From: Halobacteriales archaeon QH_10_67_13
GTDB lineage: Archaea; Halobacteriota; Halobacteria; Halobacteriales; Haloarculaceae
DNA length: 5,005 nt
Direction of reading: 5' to 3'
Assembly (NCBI GenBank): GCA_003021335.1
Contig: PXQL01000026.1
Coordinates: 1,002 to 6,006 of the forward strand
Below are positions 1 to 5,005 of the stretch, one piece after another. Numbering within the stretch: the stretch's first letter is position 1; each line of letters opens with the position of its first letter. The notes beneath the pieces were generated by a model that was not told the origin of the DNA, did not search any database, and was given only the letters and a program-made list of their open reading frames with translations. The position numbers and the translations under genes are program-made.

Positions 1-396
1 GCGCCGGATCGCCTCGACGATCTGGTCGCCGACCCGGTAGACGGGGTTGAGCGCGTTCATCGAGCTCTGGGGGATCAGGGCGATGTTGCGCCACCTGATG
101 TCGCGAATCTGCTTGTTCGACAGCGCCGCCAGGTTGGTCATGCCGTCGCTCCGGACCGGTTTGTCCTCGTCGTCGACGACCTCCCGGCGGATCTCGCCGG
201 ATTCGATCACGCCGTTGTCATCGAGCAGGTGTACGAGCGACTTCGCCAGGGTCGTCTTGCCGCAGCCGGACTCGCCGACCAGGCCGAACGTCTCCCCGCG
301 CTCGATCGCGAAGGAGGCCCCGTCGATCGCGAGCACGTCCTCGCCCTCGTCCATCTCGTAGCGGATCGTGAGATCGTTTGCCTCAAGTAGCGTCAT
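1..396 (-). CDS. dppD: Peptide/nickel-type ABC transporter ATP-binding protein, DppD-like (partial, N-terminal 132 residues)
   Basis: This is the nucleotide-binding subunit that would hydrolyse ATP on the cytoplasmic face to drive the importer. The start is ATG at 394-396, one base after the TGA of the upstream permease. The frame stays open for exactly 132 codons to the left edge, so the gene is cut by the window. Visible motifs are the Walker A loop GESGCGKTT at residues 41-49 and the Q-loop in [15 protein letters not shown] at about 105-119, with Gln110. This Q-loop wording, with LNPV after it, is typical of the DppD/OppD group. The signature motif, Walker B and the C-terminal oligopeptide domain lie outside the window. 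A weak ribosome-binding candidate, AGGGA, lies at 404-408. The one-base spacing suggests co-translation with the DppC gene. The family assignment is secure; the DppD rather than DppF role is inferred from its position directly after DppC and from the early motifs. Confidence 0.93.
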   Translation of the reverse strand, partial: MTLLEANDLTIRYEMDEGEDVLAIDGASFAIERGETFGLVGESGCGKTTLAKSLVHLLDDNGVIESGEIRREVVDDEDKPVRSDGMTNLAALSNKQIRDIRWRNIALIPQSSMNALNPVYRVGDQIVEAIRR

Positions 397-397
397 C

Positions 398-1351
398 TCA
401 GGTTCCCTGCGGATTCGTCACGTCCTCCATCGAGTAGCCGATGAAATAGAACGCGGCCGCGATCGCTGCGATCGCCAGCCCGGGCGGGATGAGCCACCAC
501 CAGGCCTGGAAGACATAGCCCTGTGACTGGATGTTCTGGATCATCATCCCCCAGGAGATCGTCGTGAAGTCGGCGAGTCCCAGGTAGGCCAGGCTGGCCT
601 GTGCCAGAATCGCCGTCGCGGCGTCCTGTGCCAGGAAGACGAAGGTCAGCGGCAAGACGTTCGGCAGGATGTGGCGAAAGACGACCCGGGCGTCGCTCGC
701 GCCGGCGACCTTCGCCGAGTCGACGTAGGAGCGTTCCTTCAGCGAGAGGGTCTCCCCGCGGATGATGATACACTGATTGAGCCAGGAAGTGATCGCGATC
801 CCGAGGATGATGTTCGTGGTGCTGACCCCACGGATCGCCACCAGGACGATCAGGAACGGCAGGAAGGGCAGCCCGTAGAACACGTCCACGAGCCGCTGGA
901 TGAGCCCGTCGACCCAGGTGTCCCCGTAGTAGCCTCTGATCAGCCCGAGCGGCACGCCGACCAGCGAGGACAGCAGCCCCGCAGCGAAGCCAATGTACAG
1001 GGCGGTGTCGGCCGAGTAGACGATCAGCGTCCAGATGCTCTGGCCGGACTGGTTGGTGCCAAGCGGCGCCCAGAACGGATCGCCGAAGGCCGGCGGGTGC
1101 GGGAGCGTCTCCCGCTGGGCGGCGGTGTGTCGCAGGTTGTCAGTGCCGAGATACGCCTGCCACTCCAGAGAGTGACGGGTGAAAGCCCCTGGGAACAGCG
1201 CCATCAGAATGAACGTGAGGAGTATGAGCACCCCCAGTACGCCCATCTTGTGGGTCGTGAACCGCGACCACATGCGTTTGGCCCGACGGACCCGCGGCGC
1301 CCACCGTTTCTTTACCGTATCGAGGTCGAGGTACTGGCGTGTCGTCGACAT
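398..1351 (-). CDS. dppC: Peptide/nickel-type ABC transporter permease, DppC-like
   Basis: This inner-membrane channel subunit of 317 residues pairs with the DppB-type permease. A cytoplasmic basic N-terminus (KKRWAPRVRRAKRMW) is followed by a first membrane helix at about 37-54. A long external loop comes next (about 55-100), then the family-typical LGTNQSGQSIWTLIVYS stretch near 97-113. Five further helices lie near 116-138, 152-172, 179-197, 236-258 and 286-304. The EAA loop that docks on the ATPase is AKVAGASDARVVFRHILPN, near 213-231, with the expected AGAS core. Length and topology are normal for the family and the gene looks intact. The ATG at 1349-1351 shares its A with a TAA (1351-1353) that appears to be the ancestral stop of the preceding permease. 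Coupling to that gene is therefore likely to have been lost, since that frame is no longer translated there. GGTGA at 1361-1365 could act as a ribosome-binding site. Confidence 0.95.
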   Translation of the reverse strand: MSTTRQYLDLDTVKKRWAPRVRRAKRMWSRFTTHKMGVLGVLILLTFILMALFPGAFTRHSLEWQAYLGTDNLRHTAAQRETLPHPPAFGDPFWAPLGTNQSGQSIWTLIVYSADTALYIGFAAGLLSSLVGVPLGLIRGYYGDTWVDGLIQRLVDVFYGLPFLPFLIVLVAIRGVSTTNIILGIAITSWLNQCIIIRGETLSLKERSYVDSAKVAGASDARVVFRHILPNVLPLTFVFLAQDAATAILAQASLAYLGLADFTTISWGMMIQNIQSQGYVFQAWWWLIPPGLAIAAIAAAFYFIGYSMEDVTNPQGT

Positions 1352-1380
1352 TACTCTTGTTCACCGAATTGGATCCGCGG
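1351..1380 (-). other. Out-of-frame remnant of the ancestral DppB C-terminus
   Basis: Read on the minus strand from 1380, the codons give PRIQFGEQE followed by TAA at 1351-1353, which overlaps the DppC ATG by one base. The pattern D-P-R-I-x-F just before the stop is how DppB-type permeases usually end, and a TAATG overlap is a usual operon junction. The frame differs from the one carrying the first 293 permease residues. The remnant therefore marks the far side of a deletion. The identification rests on memory of the family's C-terminal pattern. Confidence 0.72.
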
Positions 1381-2260
1381 ATGGGTAGTCGTTGTTGAAC
1401 ACCGCGTCAACGAGCGTCAGCCCGATGCCAGGCCAGCTGAACACCTGTTCGATGATTACTGAGCCGTCGATAATGAAGGCGATGCCGACGATCGCCTGGG
1501 TCGCGACCGGCAGCAGGGCGTTCCGGGCGGCGTGTTTGATCATCACGGTGCGTTCGCTGAGTCCCTTCGCGTGAGCGAGGAAGACGTAATCCTGCTCGGT
1601 GACGTTGATCATGTTCGGACGCATCACGAGCATCGATCCCACCCAGCCGACGAAGGCGAGACTCCCGAGCGGGAGAGCAATATGCCGGAGCACATCGGTG
1701 ATCGTTCGCAGTATCGTCCAGGACTCGAAGCTCGGGAACTGCGTGAACATGTACCGCGAGGGGAACACCCCGAGGTTGTAATTGAACAGCCAGATGCCGA
1801 GCCACGCGATCCAGAACGCGGGCATCGAGAACATTAGCAGGCCGCCGGCGAACACCGACTTATCCTTTCGGGTGCCGCGCCACCAGCCGAGGTACATCCC
1901 CACGAGCGGGCCGACAACGTACCCGATCAGGAAGGCGGCGCCGAACAGCGTCAGCGTCCGAGGCAGCCGGCGGATGATAAGATCGGCGGCGTCCTCGCCG
2001 TAGAATGGCGACCGACCGAACTCCAGGGTCTGGTAGTTGATCATGTAATCGATGTACTGCTGCCAGAGCGGGTCGTTGACCCCCCACTGTTCGTACAGCG
2101 CGTCGATCTGGTCTTGGGTCGTCTCGGGCCCGATCATCGCCGAGATGAAGTCACCGGGGGTCGCTTGGATCAACCCGAAGATGATCGTCATGATGACCAA
2201 CAGGGTCACGTACGCGCTGCCCAGCCGGACCAACAGCCAACGGGCACTGATGCGACTCAT
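1361..2260 (-). CDS. dppB: Peptide/nickel-type ABC transporter permease, DppB-like, C-terminally truncated and frameshifted
   Basis: This is the first channel subunit of the importer, 299 residues as read. It starts at ATG 2258-2260 with a good ribosome-binding site six bases upstream. Helices are seen near 11-31, 101-124, 137-160, 191-212 and 250-271. The EAA loop is at about 228-248 (AHAKGLSERTVMIKHAARN), and the late family motif EQVFSWPGIG follows near 270-279. Members of this family normally continue after the DYP motif (here 291-293) with about 29 residues holding a sixth helix and then end in a D/N-P-R-I/V-R type tail. Here the frame instead reads SADPIR and stops at 1361. The expected tail, PRIQFGEQE plus TAA, is present at 1351-1380 in another frame. 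I infer an internal deletion, of length equal to 2 modulo 3, near 1380-1385. The product probably cannot form a normal channel. The family call is certain; whether the defect is biological or an assembly error is open. Confidence 0.9.
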   Translation of the reverse strand: MSRISARWLLVRLGSAYVTLLVIMTIIFGLIQATPGDFISAMIGPETTQDQIDALYEQWGVNDPLWQQYIDYMINYQTLEFGRSPFYGEDAADLIIRRLPRTLTLFGAAFLIGYVVGPLVGMYLGWWRGTRKDKSVFAGGLLMFSMPAFWIAWLGIWLFNYNLGVFPSRYMFTQFPSFESWTILRTITDVLRHIALPLGSLAFVGWVGSMLVMRPNMINVTEQDYVFLAHAKGLSERTVMIKHAARNALLPVATQAIVGIAFIIDGSVIIEQVFSWPGIGLTLVDAVFNNDYPSADPIR

Positions 2261-2266
2261 CGGTCT

Positions 2267-2270
2267 CTCC
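2267..2270 (-). promoter_or_regulatory. Ribosome-binding site of the DppB-like gene
   Basis: On the minus strand the motif GGAG stands six bases before the ATG at 2258-2260. It matches the anti-Shine-Dalgarno core of haloarchaeal 16S rRNA and supports this start codon. This fits an internal operon gene that must be initiated on a leadered transcript, unlike the first gene. Confidence 0.55.
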
Positions 2271-2287
2271 CGCTCGGGTGGGCGGCT

Positions 2288-2316
2288 CGTCTGTTGTGCG
2301 TGGTTGCGTGCAGACG
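2288..2316 (-). other. Inverted repeat in the gap between the binding-protein and permease genes
   Basis: CGTCTG at 2288-2293 pairs with CAGACG at 2311-2316 across a 17-base loop in the 88-base gap 2261-2348. The stem is short and not followed by a T-run on the minus strand, so it is not a convincing terminator. It could slow transcription or mark an mRNA processing point, which would explain more binding protein than permease, but this is speculation. Nothing else stands out in the gap apart from the ribosome-binding site. Confidence 0.2.
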
Positions 2317-2913
2317 CATGCTGAAAGAACGGAGGTTGATCGTTCGTATTAGGCCTGGTCGGTGTCGTACATGTTCAACACCTGGGTCTCCCAGGAACCA
2401 AACGGCGGGTCAACGAGGCCGTCGATCGCGCCCGAGAAGTTCGCCGCGTGGGGCCAGAACACCCTGTCGTAGTTGTAGGTCATGTAAGACACGTCGAGGT
2501 AGGCCCGCTCGGAGACGCTGGCCCATTGCTGGTTGCGCGCCTGGCTGTCGAAGGTGGTCTTCGCCTCGGCGATCAGGTCGTCGGCGCCGCCGCTGTTGAA
2601 CTGATCACCGTTGCCGTAGCCGCTCGCGTTGAACGAGTACCCCTGCTCGCCGGTGGCGCCCTCGTTCGTGAACTGCGAGCCGAAGAAGAACTCGAGCGAG
2701 TCGCCGGTCGGGCTCATCCCACCCCAGCCGAGCTCGAACATGTCGAAGTCGGCCTGATAGGGGACGTTGTTCGTGATGGCGTTGAACGCCGTCGGCTGGA
2801 TCCGCATCGGGATGCCGAGCTTGCGGCAGTTCGACGCCCACCGGAACCACGCCTCGCCGATGTCGGGGTTGTCACCCGGCGGCCGGAGCAGCACCTCGAT
2901 CGGGCCGCCGTAG

Positions 2914-3013
2914 AACTCCGAGAACGGTTCGCCGTTGACGTACAGCTCCTGGTTGACGTCCTCAACTCCGAGAACGGTTCGCCGTTGACGTACAGCTCCT
3001 GGTTGACGTCCTC
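2914..3013. repeat. Perfect 50-base tandem direct duplication
   Basis: Bases 2914-2963 and 2964-3013 are identical at all 50 positions, beginning AACTCCGAGAACGG and ending GACGTCCTC. The flanking bases differ (G at 2913 versus C at 2963; A at 2964 versus G at 3014), so the repeat unit is exactly 50 and no microhomology is visible at the junction. The unit also contains two copies of GTTGACGT, 19 bases apart. It lies inside the binding-protein gene and adds 50 bases, shifting the frame. Confidence 0.98.
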
Positions 3014-4300
3014 GTCCGCGTCGGAGAGGAGACCCGACTCGACGGAACCAAACGAGTAGTCGTGGATCGCCTCCGAGTAGGAAGCCCCGACGCCGGAGAT
3101 ATCACCGGGGTACTCCTTGCCGGCGTAGGTTCCCTCGCTGCCGTCGATAACCTCGCCGTTCTCGAGGAACGACCGGACGGCCTCGACATCGGGCTCGGGG
3201 CTGCCCTCCTCCTGTGCGCGGAAGCTGAAGGCGTTGATCGCCGGATCGTCGTTGTTGAGCTCGCCGTTGAACTGCGCTGTCGGGCGGCCGACGGGGTAGC
3301 CGGGGGTGTAGGGGACGGTGCCGTTGAGCACGAAGCCCTCGTTGAGCTCCTGCACCCAGAAGAACTCGTCCCAGACCATCGCCATGCCCTGGCGCAGCGC
3401 GATGTCGTTCAGCGGTGGACGACGGTGGTTCCAGTTGGCGTAGCTGAGGCCGCTGTCCGGACCGTTAATGACGTTGAGACTCGAGTCCTCCTCGGCGTCC
3501 CGGACCGTCTGGGTCTGGGACTCGTAGATCACATCAACCTGACCGTTGAGCAGGCCCTGGTTCATCGCCTCGGCCTCGCCGTAGACCAGGTACTGGACCC
3601 GGTCAAGGTGTGGGCCGTTGCCGGTGAGCTCGTCGATGCTCGTGTACCAGTCTTGCCTGGTCAGCGGGTAGTCGTAGCCCTCCCGGTCAACGCTCTCGTC
3701 GGTGAACTCGATCTCGAAGGAGGTATCCGGCTCCCACTGGGTCAACACGCCGGGGCCGGTGCCGACCGCGCCAGTCTCGCCAGGCTGGTAGCTCCGGTCG
3801 TCGGCCCATGGGTCATAGCCCTCCCAGTCGTCACCGATCTCCGACCAGATGTGCTCCGGGAACAGCGGGAGACCGCCGAGCACCTGGGTCTCCCAGAGCG
3901 CGTTGGGCTCGCTCAGGGTAAGCCGGATGTCGAATTCGCCGTCGGCGGCCTCGACGGAATCGTAGTTCTGCCAAGCGGTGAGCTGGCCCGGCTCCTGATC
4001 CAAGAGGAACTGTGCCGTGAACAGCATGTCGTCGACGGTTGCCTCGACCCCGTCGTTGAACACCAGGTCGTCGCGCATCTTGACTCGGACGACCGGGGAG
4101 TCCGATTCCTGATCTTGGATCTCCCAGTCGGTGAATACATTCGGTTGGACCTCGAAGGTGATCGGATCCAACGTGACGCCGAAGTCATACACCAGGTCGT
4201 TCGCCACCGCTGAGTAGACGCTTGAGGCGATGAGGTAGTTGTGCGAGTCGGCCGGCTCGGGAAGGCCGTACTGGAGGGTTCCACCCTGGGGGATCTGGTT

Positions 4301-4405
4301 CTCGTTGCCGGTCTCGTCGTCGCCGGTTTCGTCGTCACCGGTCTCGTCGTCGCCAGTTCCGTCGTCGCCGGTCTCACTGTCGCCGGTCTCGTCGTCGCCA
4401 TCGTC
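4301..4405 (-). repeat. Degenerate 15-base tandem repeats encoding an acidic GDDET linker
   Basis: About seven 15-base units encode residues 38-72 of the lipoprotein: GDDET with variants GDSET and GDDGT. The period is five codons, so unit gain or loss keeps the frame. Acidic low-complexity linkers right after the lipid-anchored cysteine are common in haloarchaeal binding lipoproteins. They are thought to hold the binding domain away from the membrane in high salt. Confidence 0.85.
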
Positions 4406-4540
4406 GCCGCCTCCGGTACAGCCGGCGAGTGCAACGGCAGCGGCGCCGGCGCCGCTGCTCAACAGGAGTTTTCGACGCGTAACCTCTGGTCGGGGAGTTT
4501 GTTCAGAGTCTGGCATGAGGACACGTATATACAACTTAGT

Positions 4541-4546
4541 TATAAA
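4541..4546 (-). promoter_or_regulatory. TATA box of the transporter operon (leaderless promoter)
   Basis: On the minus strand TTTATA lies in an AT-rich island (about 4521-4562) within otherwise GC-rich DNA. Its centre is about 27 bases before the ATG at 4516, the usual archaeal distance from TATA box to transcription start. Transcription would begin at or within a few bases of the start codon. The absence of a purine-rich ribosome-binding site before the ATG agrees with a leaderless mRNA, which is common in haloarchaea. A second candidate, TATAAAAA at 4555-4562, would give a leader of about 15 bases. Confidence 0.6.
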
Positions 4547-4565
4547 GCTGACGATTTTTATACCG

Positions 4566-4579
4566 GATCATCGATCATC
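4566..4579. repeat. Two tandem copies of GATCATC upstream of the TATA box
   Basis: GATCATC occurs at 4566-4572 and again at 4573-4579, about 20 bases upstream of the favoured TATA box and directly upstream of the alternative one. The position would suit an activator or repressor site. With only two seven-base units the match may be chance. Confidence 0.2.
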
Positions 4580-4606
4580 AGGATTCGGCGGGACCACCCG
4601 AGGAGT

Positions 4607-4632
4607 GCTCCGGTCACGCTGGCGTCCGGAGC
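4607..4632. other. Perfect 7-base inverted repeat in the upstream intergenic region
   Basis: GCTCCGG at 4607-4613 is the exact reverse complement of CCGGAGC at 4626-4632. The 12-base spacer contains a further ACGC/GCGT match, so an extended hairpin with a small bulge is possible. It lies 73 bases beyond the stop of the small membrane protein gene and about 90 bases before the binding-protein gene. It may be a 3' end structure of the former or an operator for the latter. No T-run follows on the minus strand, so a classical terminator is not supported. Confidence 0.3.
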
Positions 4633-4704
4633 CGGCGACCACTGTCTTCGGTCGTCGGTCCACAGGCGGGCGGGCCGAGTGCCCCGGCTTGACTCCGAGG
4701 CGGT

Positions 4705-4986
4705 TCAGGACCCGCCGCCCAGCTCTTGACCGTCCATTGCGAGATAAAAGTAATAGACGACGGCGGTCGCCGCGACCGTCGTCAACATGAGCCACGACCG
4801 GGAGGAAAGCGCGCTCGGGTTCGACCGCGCCCACGCGTAGTTGAGTCCTGACCACAGCGTCGCGGAGACGAACGCGACCACGAGCGTCCACGTGCCGAGC
4901 AGCCCGCGGCCGCTCCAGGCGACGACCAGCGCCGCCAGCAGCAGGGCCATCGTGAGCCCTCCGAACACCGCGAGCGTCTGAGTCAC
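4705..4986 (-). CDS. Small three-helix membrane protein of unknown function
   Basis: I do not recognise this protein. Read from GTG at 4984-4986 it has 93 residues and ends at TGA 4705-4707. It has three clear hydrophobic segments, about 5-24 (LAVFGGLTMALLLAALVVAW), 29-52 and 64-83, and a short Gly-rich polar end (DGQELGGGS). Short loops join the helices, the second containing ARSNPSALSSRS. The frame has no stop between the GTG and the right edge, so the true start may lie outside the window. The internal ATG at residue 13 would cut the first helix and is less likely. The helix content, the absence of any overlapping competing gene and the clean 188-base gap to the transporter operon support it as a real gene. 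Its link to the transporter is only positional, on the same strand. Confidence 0.7.
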   Translation of the reverse strand: MTQTLAVFGGLTMALLLAALVVAWSGRGLLGTWTLVVAFVSATLWSGLNYAWARSNPSALSSRSWLMLTTVAATAVVYYFYLAMDGQELGGGS

Positions 4987-5005
4987 GCGTCGTACACGAC
5001 CGTCG

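Larger units (their letters stand above)
2349..4516 (-). pseudogene. SBP_bac_5-family solute-binding Tat lipoprotein gene, disrupted by a 50-base tandem duplication
   Basis: This encodes the extracellular substrate receptor of the importer. The ATG at 4514-4516 is preferred over the upstream in-frame TTG at 4534, because a TATA box lies 27 bases upstream and the signal peptide then starts normally. Residues 14-15 are the Tat twin arginines (TRRKLLL). LAGC at 30-33 is the lipobox, so Cys33 would be lipidated. Residues 38-72 are an acidic GDDET repeat linker. The binding domain follows; MRDDLVFNDGVEATVDDML (about 147-165) is typical of SBP_bac_5. The frame is authentic through residue 517, then the duplication shifts it into an Arg/Ser-rich tail that stops at 2714 (600 residues as read). 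The remaining 188 residues, from FYGGPIEVLLRPPG to NMYDTDQA, continue in another frame down to TAA at 2349. With one copy removed, the gene reads as 705 residues, which is normal for haloarchaeal members. The substrate is unknown. Confidence 0.9.

Noticed and set aside
671..1462. Plus-strand open frame of 263 codons antisense to DppC and the end of DppB
   Set aside because: The minus strand codes a full permease with an EAA loop and six helices. The plus-strand translation is Arg/Asp/Glu-rich and repetitive, typical of an antisense shadow.
2288..2316. Transcription terminator between the binding-protein and permease genes
   Set aside because: The stem is only six bases with a 17-base loop and no T-run follows on the minus strand. 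The operon arrangement argues for read-through.
2349..2894. Separate 181-residue gene starting with MLLRPPGDNP
   Set aside because: It is the C-terminal part of the binding protein in the frame restored by removing one 50-base copy. It starts mid-domain and has no start signals of its own.
2914..3013. Programmed ribosomal frameshifting in the binding-protein gene
   Set aside because: The frame change coincides exactly with a perfect duplication whose removal restores the frame. No slippery heptamer or downstream structure is evident, so a mutation or assembly explanation is simpler.
2914..3013. CRISPR-like repeat
   Set aside because: There are only two abutting copies with no spacer, and they lie inside a coding region.
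3062..4213. Long plus-strand open frame (383 codons) antisense to the binding-protein gene
   Set aside because: It is the mirror of the real minus-strand gene in GC-rich DNA. Its translation is Val/Leu/Asp-rich without recognisable domains, and the opposite strand has a clear signal peptide and SBP_bac_5 motifs.
4239..4790. Plus-strand open frame with a VSSSP repeat
   Set aside because: The repeat is the antisense reading of the acidic GDDET linker codons. The frame runs across the promoter region and has no recognisable domain.

Overview
The window looks like haloarchaeal chromosome (class Halobacteria). It is GC-rich, the proteins are acidic, the lipoprotein has a twin-arginine signal followed by a very Asp/Glu-rich linker, and the main promoter is an AT island with a TATA box placed for leaderless transcription. 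This is judged from composition and family resemblance; no marker gene is present to confirm it.

Layout: everything reads on the minus strand. From right to left: (1) a small three-helix membrane protein of unknown function (stop at 4705, start at 4986 or beyond the right edge); (2) a 188-base gap (4517-4704) with an inverted repeat and a promoter; (3) a solute-binding lipoprotein of the SBP_bac_5 family (4516 to 2349); (4) an 88-base gap; (5) a DppB-type permease (2260 to 1361); (6) a DppC-type permease (1351 to 398); (7) the first 132 codons of a DppD-type ATPase (396 to the left edge). Genes 3-7 form a peptide/nickel-type ABC importer operon. The lipoprotein would capture substrate outside the membrane, the two permeases would form the channel, and the ATPase, probably with a DppF partner beyond the left edge, would power uptake. 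The substrate (peptide, opine, sugar or metal chelate) cannot be read from the sequence.

The notable point is that two of the four transporter genes are broken in the sequence as given. The binding-protein gene contains a perfect 50-base tandem duplication (2914-2963 and 2964-3013). Because 50 is not a multiple of three, it frameshifts the gene; removing one copy restores a continuous 705-residue protein. The DppB gene lacks its last transmembrane helix: after Asp-Tyr-Pro the frame runs into a short junk tail, while the expected C-terminal end (PRIQFGEQE and stop) survives in another frame immediately before the DppC start. This indicates an internal deletion of roughly 85-90 bases. Either the importer is being inactivated (or switched by a reversible duplication), or the sequence carries two assembly errors. 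I see no evidence of a novel defence, mobile or RNA-based system here.
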